From positions 24,714 through 88,713 of the forward strand of contig JAQBUF010000002.1 of the NCBI GenBank assembly GCA_027623995.1: DNA of 64,000 nucleotides. Reading direction: 5' to 3'. Of this stretch, positions 50,974 to 60,730 are shown in pieces. Both the position numbers and the translations under genes were made by a program. The DNA comes from Nitrospirota bacterium. GTDB taxonomy: Bacteria > Nitrospirota > Nitrospiria > Nitrospirales > UBA8639. The notes beneath the pieces are model-generated. The model had not been told where the DNA came from and made no database searches. It saw only the letters and a program-made list of their open reading frames with translations. The first letter of the stretch is position 1, and every line of letters begins with the position of its first letter.

Positions 50974-52542
50974 CTACTCTTTTACTGTGATGCGACCCAT
51001 CGCATCCATTGCAATGCGTTTATCAAATTCAATACTTGCCACCGACCCACGCTCTAACCGATCTATCACCGCCTGCACAGAACCATTGATCATTTTCAGG
51101 AACGGTGAGGGATAGAGTCCAATCCAAAAAATCATCACGCAGAGCGACACCGCAATAATTGACTCGCGTTGGGTTAAGTCGTGCAGCACCTTCGGCACCT
51201 TTTCTCCCAACGGGCCAAAGATCGCGCGTTCGTAGTACCACAGAAAATAGGACGCCGCGAAAATCACACCTGAGACGGCGACCAGCCCATAGAACCAATG
51301 GGCTTGGAAGGCTCCAAGTAGAATCAAAAACTCTCCGATAAAGCCATTCGTGCCCGGCAACCCAATCGACGCCATGCCGATGATGAGAAAGAACGTCGCG
51401 AACAACGGCATCTTGGACGCCAGCCCTCCTGCCTGATCAACAAGTGTATTCCCCGTTCGGTCGTACAAAAAACCCGCAAGGAAAAAGAGTCCGGCAGTCG
51501 TGAATCCTAAATTGATCATCTGCAACAGACTGCCTTGAATGCCTTGAAAGTTCAGCGCAAAGAGGCCAATGACGACAAAGCCTAAATGGCTAATACTGCT
51601 AAACACTAAGAGCCGACGGAAGTCAGCCTGCACAATCGCAATGATGGCTCCATAGACAATCGCGATCAACCCAAGGGCCATCACAATCATCACCACGGTT
51701 TCATTCTTGGAGGCTTCTGGGAGCAACGGAAAACTGAAACGCAAGAATCCATAGGTCCCCAGCTTCACTCCAGCCAACACGACCGACATACCAATCGGCC
51801 CCTGCACTAGCGCATCCGGCAACCAGGTGTGAAAGGGAAACACTGGGGCCTTAAACGCGAGCCCCATAAAGATGAACCAGAAAATAAGCAGCTGTTGTCC
51901 GACCGGAACTGGGACCGTCAGCAATTCAAGGAAGTCAAAACTATAGGCATTCGTGACATCATGATAATTCAAACTCAGCAGCGCGAAACCCACCAACATA
52001 AACACGCTACCCAAGAGCGTGTAGAGCACATACTTTAGCGCCGCATATTCCTTCTGTTCTCCCACCCCCCAAATTTTGATGAGGAAGTAGCTGGGGAGCA
52101 GCATCAATTCCCAGAAGACGAAAAACAGAATGAGATCGATGGACATAAAAATGCCCATGATCGTCATTTCCAAGGCCAAGACGCTCATGAGATAGAGCTT
52201 GAGATTTTCTGCTACCGAGTCCCATGAGTAGAGCACAATCATGACGGTAAGAAACGCCGTCAGACCCACGAATAAAATGCTAATGCCATCGACCGCGATG
52301 TGATAGGAAATCCCCAACGGTGGAATCCATGCATGTCGTTCACTGAATTGCATGGCCGCTGAATCGGGAATAAACCGAAACAAGAGCAACGCGGCAAGAA
52401 TCAGCTCAAGCACGGCAATGCCAAGGGCAGACTTTTTGAGTAGATCCTGATCCTTCTGCGGCCATAGCAACAGCGCGCCGATCAACGGCAAGAAAATCAG
52501 GACCGACAAAAGGGGAAACCCAAATTGCAATTCTTCAAGCAT
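50974..52542 (-). CDS. nuoM: NADH-quinone oxidoreductase subunit M (copy 1 in transcription order)
   Basis: FFVFWELMLLPSYFLIKIWG; FKAPVFPFHTWLPDALVQGPIGMSVVLAGVKLGTYG. Confidence 0.92.
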   Translation of the reverse strand: MLEELQFGFPLLSVLIFLPLIGALLLWPQKDQDLLKKSALGIAVLELILAALLLFRFIPDSAAMQFSERHAWIPPLGISYHIAVDGISILFVGLTAFLTVMIVLYSWDSVAENLKLYLMSVLALEMTIMGIFMSIDLILFFVFWELMLLPSYFLIKIWGVGEQKEYAALKYVLYTLLGSVFMLVGFALLSLNYHDVTNAYSFDFLELLTVPVPVGQQLLIFWFIFMGLAFKAPVFPFHTWLPDALVQGPIGMSVVLAGVKLGTYGFLRFSFPLLPEASKNETVVMIVMALGLIAIVYGAIIAIVQADFRRLLVFSSISHLGFVVIGLFALNFQGIQGSLLQMINLGFTTAGLFFLAGFLYDRTGNTLVDQAGGLASKMPLFATFFLIIGMASIGLPGTNGFIGEFLILLGAFQAHWFYGLVAVSGVIFAASYFLWYYERAIFGPLGEKVPKVLHDLTQRESIIAVSLCVMIFWIGLYPSPFLKMINGSVQAVIDRLERGSVASIEFDKRIAMDAMGRITVKE

Positions 52543-52612
52543 GAATACTTACCAACGCGTTTCTATTAACAACATCCATTTGGATTATTCAGCATCGTTC
52601 TCAACCGACAAA

Positions 52613-52712
52613 TCGTGATGCGTTATGTGTGATGCGTCATGCGGGGGGAAAGTTTCATTTTTGATGCACAACATAGTTTCTCACGCCTAACGCTTCACGG
52701 ATCACGCTTCAT
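52613..52712. repeat. Heptad-rich inverted repeat (family B) in nuoL-nuoM spacer
   Basis: cgtgatgcgttatgtgtgatgcgtcatgcg ... cacgcctaacgcttcacggatcacgcttcatg. Confidence 0.75.
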
Positions 52713-52716
52713 GTCC

Positions 52717-54699
52717 CTACAGGACTGACGTGCCCAGCAACCAGACAAATAAGAAATGCACAAGAATAAACAGCCCAATCACAATCACGGCGGCGTAATG
52801 ATGGACCATGCCCGTTTGCAACTTTCGCCATGACCACGCCAGAAGATGATTGGCGTACCCGACAACATTGAGTCCGGCATAGATCACATGTTTCTCTGTC
52901 CAGGTGATTCCAGCTCCGCTGGCGTCGGCTCCATGACCAATGCCGCGAATGAATCGATCGATCACATTTTGATCGAACCAATCCCATATCTGTCCAAGCC
53001 GTTTACATGGCTCAACAATAATGGCGTCGTAGAGTTCATCTACCCAGTATTTATTCAAAAAGGTACGATATGCGCCAGCATAGCGTTCTGACCATTCATC
53101 AGCCATCCCCGGTTTGACTGAATACATATAATGCGCCAACCCCCAACCGCCCAGCGCAATACTAATGGCCACGGCCATGAGCCCCATCAACGTGCCCATG
53201 CTGACCTCATGGGGAACCGCCCCAAGCGGCGTCGCGACCGAAGCTAAAAACCCATGAAGCCATCCATGTTCTGGTGGCACGCCCATAAAACCACCAAGAA
53301 TCGCTAGCCCAGCCAACACCATAAGCGGCACCGTCATCATCGGCGGAGATTCATGAATATGTTTATCGACTTCAGGATCAACACGCGATTGCCCATAAAA
53401 CGTCAGATAGGTCAGGCGAAACATATAAAATGACGTGAGGAACGCACCAATTGCCGCAAAGAGATAGAGCACATAATAATGGTTCACAAAGGCATGAGCC
53501 ATGATCTCATCTTTACTCCAGAATCCGGCCAGTGGCGGAATCCCAGCAATGGCTAGGGTGCCGATGAGAAACACCTTATAGGTGATCGGAATCTTTTTAG
53601 AGAGCCCACCCATCTTCCGAATATCTTGTTCGCCATTCAACGAATGAATCACTGCGCCCGCGGAAAGAAAGAGGAGCGCCTTGAAAAACGCATGGGTGAC
53701 GAGATGAAATATGGCGGCAGTATACGCCCCCACCCCGCAGGCCAAAAACATGTAGCCCAACTGACTGACGGTCGAATACGCTAACACGCGCTTGATGTCG
53801 TTCTGGACCAATCCAATCGTGGCAGCAAATAACGCGGTAAGCCCTCCGATGATTCCCACCGTCGCCATGGCCACAGGCGCCATATCGAATAACACATGGT
53901 TTCGAACCACCATATACACACCAGCGGTCACCATGGTCGCCGCATGAATCAGGGCACTCACCGGCGTAGGACCTTCCATGGCATCAGGCAGCCACGTATA
54001 CAGAGGAATTTGCGCCGATTTTCCAATGGCGCCGACTAACAAGCACAGAGCAATCGCCGTGGCCATTTCCGTTGACAGTTGACCAACATTGGCTAAGGCC
54101 TTGGTGTAGTCCAGTGTTTTGAAGTTCACAAACATCAAGAAGATGGCCAACAAAAATCCGGCATCACCAATACGATTGACCACAAAGGCTTTTGTGGCCG
54201 CTTTAGCCGCTGAGACTTTATGAAAGTAGTACCCGATCAACAGATAGGAACACAGCCCGACACCTTCCCACCCAATAAAGAGAACTAAGTAATTGTTCCC
54301 CATCACGAGCAGGAGCATCGAGACCATAAACAAATTCATATAGACAAAGAACCGGGTAAAGCCTTCTTCCCCATGCATATACCCAACTGAGTACACATGA
54401 ATCAGAAACCCAACGCCGGTCACCACCATCAACATGACTGCGGACAATGGATCGATCAGGAATCCAAGATTGACATGAAGGTCGCCACCAAAAATCCAGG
54501 AATACGCAATGACTTCGCGAGGAGTTGGGTCGGCCATGACCCCCATGAACACGGTGAGGGCGCAGAGGAAGGATAACCCCACTGATCCAAAGGCAATGCG
54601 TCCCGCTAGGTCATGCGAATATTTATGACCAAGGAACCCATTGATCAACACCGCCATCAGCGGAAATACTGGAATGAGAATTACAAGAAGTTCTGCCAC
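52717..54699 (-). CDS. nuoL: NADH-quinone oxidoreductase subunit L
   Basis: FIGWEGVGLCSYLLIGYYFHK; KSAQIPLYTWLPDAMEGPTPVSALIHAATMVTAGVY. Confidence 0.95.
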   Translation of the reverse strand: MAELLVILIPVFPLMAVLINGFLGHKYSHDLAGRIAFGSVGLSFLCALTVFMGVMADPTPREVIAYSWIFGGDLHVNLGFLIDPLSAVMLMVVTGVGFLIHVYSVGYMHGEEGFTRFFVYMNLFMVSMLLLVMGNNYLVLFIGWEGVGLCSYLLIGYYFHKVSAAKAATKAFVVNRIGDAGFLLAIFLMFVNFKTLDYTKALANVGQLSTEMATAIALCLLVGAIGKSAQIPLYTWLPDAMEGPTPVSALIHAATMVTAGVYMVVRNHVLFDMAPVAMATVGIIGGLTALFAATIGLVQNDIKRVLAYSTVSQLGYMFLACGVGAYTAAIFHLVTHAFFKALLFLSAGAVIHSLNGEQDIRKMGGLSKKIPITYKVFLIGTLAIAGIPPLAGFWSKDEIMAHAFVNHYYVLYLFAAIGAFLTSFYMFRLTYLTFYGQSRVDPEVDKHIHESPPMMTVPLMVLAGLAILGGFMGVPPEHGWLHGFLASVATPLGAVPHEVSMGTLMGLMAVAISIALGGWGLAHYMYSVKPGMADEWSERYAGAYRTFLNKYWVDELYDAIIVEPCKRLGQIWDWFDQNVIDRFIRGIGHGADASGAGITWTEKHVIYAGLNVVGYANHLLAWSWRKLQTGMVHHYAAVIVIGLFILVHFLFVWLLGTSVL

Positions 54700-54700
54700 G

Positions 54701-55003
54701 TTACCACTTCAAGATATTGACCTGATCCACATTGGTCGCAATTTTACCGCGGAATACGACAATGATAATGGCCAACCCAATCGCCGCTTCTCCTGCCGCA
54801 ATCGCAATGACAAAGAGTGCCGTCATTTGGCCAGCCATGGATTCCAAGTAATGAGAAAACGCCACAAGATTAATATTCGCGGCATTGAGCATAATTTCTA
54901 CGGACATCAAAACAATAATGAAGTTCCGACGGATCAGTACGCCAATGAGTCCCGTCATAAACAGGATTGCACTCAACGCGACATATGCAGAAAGAGGAAT
55001 CAT
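54701..55003 (-). CDS. nuoK: NADH-quinone oxidoreductase subunit K
   Basis: GLIGVLIRRNFIIVLMSVEIMLNAANINLVAFS. Confidence 0.95.
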   Translation of the reverse strand: MIPLSAYVALSAILFMTGLIGVLIRRNFIIVLMSVEIMLNAANINLVAFSHYLESMAGQMTALFVIAIAAGEAAIGLAIIIVVFRGKIATNVDQVNILKW

Positions 55004-55067
55004 TTGTTTCCCTAAAATTGGTTTCAGTAGTCGAAAACGTTGTTAGCCATTTATCAACTCGTTTATT

Positions 55068-55143
55068 TCGTTTGAAGTATCTCGTATCTCGTCGTTCGTA
55101 TCTCGTAAAAAACGAAATACGAGATACTAGATACGAAATACGG
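55068..55143. repeat. Inverted repeat family C in nuoJ-nuoK spacer
   Basis: cgtttgaagtatctcgtatctcgtcgttcgtatctcgt-aaaaa-acgaaatacgagatactagatacgaaatacg. Confidence 0.75.
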
Positions 55144-55149
55144 TTTTAC

Positions 55150-55680
55150 TTAATTCGACCTATCCGCCTTTGCTACCGGCGATGACGGCGTTTTGGCTAA
55201 CACGATCGCCCCAATAATGGCTCCCAACAGAAATACCCCGACGATTTCGAACAACAGCAAATAATCACTGAACATCGTAATCCCAATCGCATGACTTGGT
55301 CCGGTGGTGAGCAGCACCTCTGTCGTAGCCTTCCCCCTGATCCCTCCATAGGGAGTTTGAAAAACCAGAATGAGGAGTTCCCCAAGGATGGCCACGCCGG
55401 CAAACAACGCAAAGGGATATTTTTTATGGAGAAATTGCTCTTCGGTTTTGAGGTTCAAGAGCATCAAGACGAACAGGTACAAAATCAAAATAGCGCCCGC
55501 GTACACAATGATTTGCACGGCAAACAAGAATTCAGCATTGAGGATGACGAACAAGCCTGCCACGTGCAGAAGCAACGCCAACAGACTCATGCCGCAATGG
55601 ACAGGATTTCTTAACGCGATGGTGAAGACACCGGCAATGATGCTCACCGTCGCAAAGTACCCGAACAATAAATAGATCAT
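55150..55680 (-). CDS. nuoJ: NADH-quinone oxidoreductase subunit J
   Basis: RNPVHCGMSLLALLLHVAGLFVILNAEFLFAVQIIVYAGAILILYLFVLMLLNL. Confidence 0.94.
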   Translation of the reverse strand: MIYLLFGYFATVSIIAGVFTIALRNPVHCGMSLLALLLHVAGLFVILNAEFLFAVQIIVYAGAILILYLFVLMLLNLKTEEQFLHKKYPFALFAGVAILGELLILVFQTPYGGIRGKATTEVLLTTGPSHAIGITMFSDYLLLFEIVGVFLLGAIIGAIVLAKTPSSPVAKADRSN

Positions 55681-55753
55681 GGATTGTTTAATGTCATCAT
55701 TTCAAAAAACAAAATATCCAAACACACAATGCGTCACACTTCAAAACAAGCCT

Positions 55754-55905
55754 GTTGTTCAAAATGGCCGTCCAGCAAGGCCGCAGGCAGCGAGAAGGCC
55801 GAGGCGTACGATAGTACGTTGAGGCCTTCGAGCGCGAACGGCGCAAAGAGCGCCACGTTTGTGAGCCCGAAGGCCGAGAACGCCGCTGGCGGGCATTTTG
55901 AACAA
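55754..55905. repeat. Long palindromic repeat (family D) in nuoI-nuoJ spacer
   Basis: ttgttcaaaatggccgtccagcaaggccgcag ... gagaacgccgctggcgggcattttgaacaa. Confidence 0.75.
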
Positions 55906-55909
55906 CCGG

Positions 55910-56488
55910 CTAAGAATCGGAGGCTTCGGCTTCCTTCCCCACCGGCTGCGGGAAATGATAGCGGTAGGCACGGCTCTCCTCATCGTTCTTTTCTTGGTTA
56001 TGGGCATATAAATATTTTTTGGCATCTTCGTTATGAATGTCGCCAATCTCATAGAGCCGTTTTTTGTCGAACATGAGTGTCCGTTTGTCATGGGTCGAGA
56101 ACTCATACACTTTGGTCATCGCGAGCGCATTGACCGGGCAGGCTTCCACACAATATCCGCAAAATACACACTTGGTAATGTCGATATAAAACTCCGTCGC
56201 AATCCTTTGGAGCGGCATGGACGTATCTTGCTCACTCAACACCTTGATGCACCGGGAAGGACAGGCCGCCTCACAGAGATCACAGCCCACACACCGTTCC
56301 ACTCCATTGTCATATCGCAAGAGACCCAGCGCCCCTCGGTGGGCATCGGGAATCGTTCGTTTTTCGCGAGGATATTCAAAGGTGATGGGACGATGAAACA
56401 TATGTTTAAACGTCACCTTCATGGCCATCCAAATTTCCTTGAATAAGACCGCCTCAAAAAACTTTTTCCTTGAATTGCCTGAATCCAT
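55910..56488 (-). CDS. nuoI: NADH-quinone oxidoreductase subunit I
   Basis: CVGCDLCEAACPSRCI ... CVFCGYCVEACPVNAL, two 4Fe-4S motifs. Confidence 0.94.
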   Translation of the reverse strand: MDSGNSRKKFFEAVLFKEIWMAMKVTFKHMFHRPITFEYPREKRTIPDAHRGALGLLRYDNGVERCVGCDLCEAACPSRCIKVLSEQDTSMPLQRIATEFYIDITKCVFCGYCVEACPVNALAMTKVYEFSTHDKRTLMFDKKRLYEIGDIHNEDAKKYLYAHNQEKNDEESRAYRYHFPQPVGKEAEASDS

Positions 56489-56505
56489 ATCGAGACGCTC
56501 CCTCG

Positions 56506-59199
56506 CTACACCTTATCGATGGAAACCTGAACCAATTTAAAATAAGGCACTCGGGTCACGGGGTCGAGTTCAACCGACACCAGGTCTTTCACCGGAGGAT
56601 CGGTAAAATGCTCAGGAAACACACAGGTCCCTGGCAACACCGCAAGGTCAGCTTCTACACCTAATTCTAGCTGGCCGTGGTCGGACGTTACCCGAACACG
56701 CCCCCCCTCCGTCAACCCCAATTGCTCAACTTCTTCAGGCGCCATGCGCAAACATTTGGTGTTGGGCGAAATATCCATTAACCCCGACGCTTTGGTCGAA
56801 AGTTTTCCAGAATGGTAAATCAACTGAATCAGTTTCAACCCGACTGGCCGCACCTTGTTTCCTAGTGTTCCTGCATTCGCATATCGTCCAGGCGTTTCAC
56901 GAGCATAGCCATTACTGAGATATGCTGCAGGATCCGCTTTGATGTTCTTAGGTTGGCCAAGATTGTAATATCCAGGGAGCAGCTTGCGAATGTCATCTTG
57001 AATATCTTGCGTGGATTCATATGGGAGGGTATGGCCCATGCTATCGGCAATCCCGACAAAGATATGCCAATCCAAGACACTCTCCCCGAGCGGCTCAATA
57101 GCCGGCCTCACAAACTGCACCTTCCCTTCTTGACTGGTAAAGGTGCCGTCTTTTTCTGCAAAGGTACAGGCCGGGAACACCATATGCGCCTGTTGCCCGG
57201 TTTCTGTGAGGAATGGATCTTGGCAAATTAGCAACTCTAGCTTCCCTAGGGCCTCATCCACACCATAGGACTTCGGAAGCGTCGCCAAGGGGTTTTCGCC
57301 CACCACATACAAGGCTTTAATTTTTCCATCCCGACAACCTTGTAAAATATCCATGAGCGTTGAACCGTCGTGAGCTACGGGCAATGCATGGCCCCAGGCT
57401 TGGGCGAACTTTTCTTTGGCCGTAGCATCATCAAAGGGCACAGGGCCAGGAAGAAATTCTGGGGCCACCCCCATATCCATGGCACCCTGCTCATTACCTT
57501 CCTCCACAACCGTATTGATGCCCGAGCCTTCCGCATTGAGCTTTCCAGTAACCCAAGCCAAATCCACGAGATTCAACACATTGTGATAACCGTCAGATTG
57601 TCGAACGATGCCTTCGCCGCACAGAATGATTGAGCGCGGAGATTCGGCAAATATTTTGGCAATCTCATTGATGTGCTCGACGCTCACTCCCGTTTGGGTT
57701 GCGACATCATCCAAGGAAACCGCATTCGCCGCTTGTTTGAGTGCATCAAAGGCTTGCGGGGCTTGCCCAGTTACATCCGAATCCACGAGGTCTTGATCCA
57801 AGACCGACTTCACCAACCCTTTAACCAACAGGCCTTCCGTTCCCGGTTTCACCATCGTTGGATGGGAGGCCAGCTTGGCAAGATTGGTTTGCATCGAATC
57901 CACAACGATCAACGAGGCTTTAAACGTTCCCATCGCCGCTTTGATTCTGAGACTGGCGACCGGATTCGTTTCGGTAATGTTTGATCCCACCACCAAGATC
58001 GCCTTGGCCTTAGAAATATCAGCCGACGTATTCATGGTTCGATGAATGCCTAGAGCATGATGCATTGCTCGCACGAAATTCACATGTCCATACCGTGCGC
58101 TACTATCAAGGTTGTTTGTACCAATTACCGTTCGCATGAACCGTTGAAACACATAGAGCTCTTCATTCGTACATCGTGCCGTGATTAACCCAGCAATGGC
58201 ATCGGCACCATATTGTTCTTTAATGCCCTTCAAGCGTTCAGCCGCTGTATCCAAGGCTTCAATCCAGGGAGCCTCCACCAACGCATTGTCTTTCCGTATC
58301 CATGGCTGCTTGAGGCGCTCTTTGCTATCGATATATTGGAACCCAAATCGTCCACGAACACACAGGCCATTGTGACCGTTAACCGTATCCGTCCGATCCC
58401 CCCATTTATTTTTCCACGAAAGTGGTGAGGTGACGCGCACGACTTCCGTATCTTTAGTCTCAACATACATCTGGCAACCATCGCCACAATAATTACAGGT
58501 CGTGGTGGTCTTCTTCAGTTGCCAAGGTTTGTAGGCGTACTTGGAAAATTTATTGGTAATCGCGCCCACCGGACAGACGGCCAAACAATCGCCGCAAAAT
58601 TCGCAATCGAGCGCTTGATCCCCCTTGGCTACCACCTGCGTGAAGCCGCCCTTTTTCATAAACTGCAGAGCATCAATACGTTGCACGTCTTTGCAAATGT
58701 TGATGCATTCCCCACAAGCAATGCAGCGATTCATATTAAAATCGAGCACGAGGCTTCGGGTGTCTTCTGGAATATTTTTCTGCTTGGCATTGGCGAGATC
58801 GGTGACCTGATGCTGGAAGGCCATATCTTGCAACTCGCAATGGCCATCGGCATCACACACCGGGCAATCCAACGGATGCACCGATAAATGTTTCTCCACG
58901 CCCTTCTTGCGGGCAGCAAAAAGATCTTCACCTTCGGTGCGAATCACCATGCCCTCAGCGGCTTTGGCGGTGCATGACCGTACCGGCGATTTCTTGCCTT
59001 CTTGAATCACCAAGCACATACCACAAGACCCAAAGGGATCAAAGGTATAGTGATAGCACATGGCCGGCACAATCTTGCCCGTGCTTGAAATCACGTCATA
59101 CAGCGACACGCCTTCGTTCGCCGTGACCGGTTCCCCATCAATGCTCAGCTCAATCTTGACAGCTTCCGCATCTGGTGATGTGACTGGTTTCATCGCCAT
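56506..59199 (-). CDS. nuoG: NADH-quinone oxidoreductase subunit G
   Basis: 2Fe-2S MCYHYTFDPFGSCGMCLV, CIACGECINICKD...CEFCGDCLAVCPVGAI, molybdopterin-like domain. Confidence 0.94.
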   Translation of the reverse strand: MAMKPVTSPDAEAVKIELSIDGEPVTANEGVSLYDVISSTGKIVPAMCYHYTFDPFGSCGMCLVIQEGKKSPVRSCTAKAAEGMVIRTEGEDLFAARKKGVEKHLSVHPLDCPVCDADGHCELQDMAFQHQVTDLANAKQKNIPEDTRSLVLDFNMNRCIACGECINICKDVQRIDALQFMKKGGFTQVVAKGDQALDCEFCGDCLAVCPVGAITNKFSKYAYKPWQLKKTTTTCNYCGDGCQMYVETKDTEVVRVTSPLSWKNKWGDRTDTVNGHNGLCVRGRFGFQYIDSKERLKQPWIRKDNALVEAPWIEALDTAAERLKGIKEQYGADAIAGLITARCTNEELYVFQRFMRTVIGTNNLDSSARYGHVNFVRAMHHALGIHRTMNTSADISKAKAILVVGSNITETNPVASLRIKAAMGTFKASLIVVDSMQTNLAKLASHPTMVKPGTEGLLVKGLVKSVLDQDLVDSDVTGQAPQAFDALKQAANAVSLDDVATQTGVSVEHINEIAKIFAESPRSIILCGEGIVRQSDGYHNVLNLVDLAWVTGKLNAEGSGINTVVEEGNEQGAMDMGVAPEFLPGPVPFDDATAKEKFAQAWGHALPVAHDGSTLMDILQGCRDGKIKALYVVGENPLATLPKSYGVDEALGKLELLICQDPFLTETGQQAHMVFPACTFAEKDGTFTSQEGKVQFVRPAIEPLGESVLDWHIFVGIADSMGHTLPYESTQDIQDDIRKLLPGYYNLGQPKNIKADPAAYLSNGYARETPGRYANAGTLGNKVRPVGLKLIQLIYHSGKLSTKASGLMDISPNTKCLRMAPEEVEQLGLTEGGRVRVTSDHGQLELGVEADLAVLPGTCVFPEHFTDPPVKDLVSVELDPVTRVPYFKLVQVSIDKV

Positions 59200-59230
59200 A
59201 TATATCTCCGCCCATTAAAATTCCAAAAAA

Positions 59231-59335
59231 CGTATCTTGTATCTCGTCGTCCGTATCTCGTGAAAAAACTAACGTCGTTCGCAATCCATATTCTCTGTTT
59301 TTACGAGATACGCTTCACGAGATACGAACGACGAT
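59231..59335. repeat. Inverted repeat family C in nuoD-nuoG spacer
   Basis: cgtatcttgtatctcgtcgtccgtatctcgtg ... cacgagatacgaacgacg. Confidence 0.7.
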
Positions 59336-59338
59336 TCT

Positions 59339-60589
59339 TTATCTGTCGCATTCCCCCATGACTATGTCATACGACCCGAAAATAGTGACCGCATCGGCGA
59401 TCATGTAGCCTTTGGCCATGTGATCGAACGCCCCCATATGAATAAAGGAAGGGGACCGAATCTTCAATCGATAGGGGTTCCCACCGCCAGTACTCACAAT
59501 ATAAAAGCCGAGTTCACCTTTATGCGCCTCGGTCCCGCAATAGATTTCTCCAGCCGGGGCATCGAACCCTTGAGAGAATAGTTTGAACTGTTGAATCATG
59601 GATTCGAGATTCGTAAACACACGATCCTTTGGCGGCAACGTGACACTCGGCACATCGGCCATGACCGCCCCTTCTTTCGGCATCTGCTCCAAACACTGCT
59701 TAATGATTTTGATGCTCTCACGCATTTCTTCAATGCGAATCCAGTATCGGTCATAGGTATCGCCGTTTTTGCCAACCGGCACACTAAATTCACATTTTGG
59801 GTAGGCTCCATAGGATTCGTATTTGCGCAAATCATAATCCACGCCAGACCCACGCAATGTAGGGCCGCTCAAACCAAAACTTAGCGCATCCTCAGCCGTA
59901 ATGACCGCGACGCCCACGGTGCGCGCCAACCAAATCCGATTTTTTTCCAAGAAGATGACATATTCCTCGATCTTCGGAGGGAAATAATCCAGGAACTGGC
60001 GGACTTTTTCCAACAAGGAATCAGGAAGATCTTTTTCGATACCGCCAATGCGGTACCAACTCGTGGTCAAACGCGCCCCACATAATTCATCAAACCAATC
60101 CAAGAGAATTTCGCGGTCACGAAAGGTGTAGAAAAAGACCGTCATCGCACCAATATCCAACGCCTGAGTGCCTAACCAAAACAAATGGCCGATGATGCGC
60201 TGGATCTCTGCGACCATTGTGCGAAGATATTCCGCGCGATCCGGGACGGTAATGTCCATGAGTTTTTCGACGGCCCGACAATACGCGAAGTTGTTATACA
60301 TCGCGCACACATAATCCAGGCGATCAGTATGAGGAATGAATTGATGGTAGGTGCCATGCTCAGCAAGCTTTTCAACCCCTCGATGGAGAAAGCCCATCAC
60401 CACGGTGGACTTGGTAATGCGCTCGCCTTCAAGATCAAGAATCACCTTAAGCACACCATGGGTGGCCGGATGCTGCGGGCCCATGTTGAGCAACAGCTCT
60501 TCACTCCGAAGAACCGGAAGATCCTTGGTCTCAGGATGCTCTGGATCGACTTTATAAATTGTTTCGCGTTGATCTTCTAAATGCGCCAT
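59339..60589 (-). CDS. nuoD: NADH-quinone oxidoreductase subunit D
   Basis: LLNMGPQHPATHGVLKVILDLEGERI; GFLHRGVEKLAEH. Confidence 0.95.
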   Translation of the reverse strand: MAHLEDQRETIYKVDPEHPETKDLPVLRSEELLLNMGPQHPATHGVLKVILDLEGERITKSTVVMGFLHRGVEKLAEHGTYHQFIPHTDRLDYVCAMYNNFAYCRAVEKLMDITVPDRAEYLRTMVAEIQRIIGHLFWLGTQALDIGAMTVFFYTFRDREILLDWFDELCGARLTTSWYRIGGIEKDLPDSLLEKVRQFLDYFPPKIEEYVIFLEKNRIWLARTVGVAVITAEDALSFGLSGPTLRGSGVDYDLRKYESYGAYPKCEFSVPVGKNGDTYDRYWIRIEEMRESIKIIKQCLEQMPKEGAVMADVPSVTLPPKDRVFTNLESMIQQFKLFSQGFDAPAGEIYCGTEAHKGELGFYIVSTGGGNPYRLKIRSPSFIHMGAFDHMAKGYMIADAVTIFGSYDIVMGECDR

Positions 60590-60658
60590 ATTCGTCGCGT
60601 TACTCTCTCAACAGTTACTCATAGCCTTGAGGCTACCCTATTTGACAATATTTTCTCT

Positions 60659-60724
60659 TGTAGCTGCGCCATCTCATGGCGCCTCTGCCACGCGAGGGAG
60701 GCAGCATGAGATGCTGCAGCTACA
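60659..60724. repeat. REP-like palindrome (family A) in nuoC-nuoD spacer
   Basis: tgtagctgcgccatctcatggcgcctctgccacgcgagggaggcagcatgagatgctgcagctaca. Confidence 0.8.
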
Positions 60725-60730
60725 GGATTT

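Noticed and set aside
55684-56106. ORFs across the nuoJ-nuoI spacer
   Set aside because: Translate the family D palindrome
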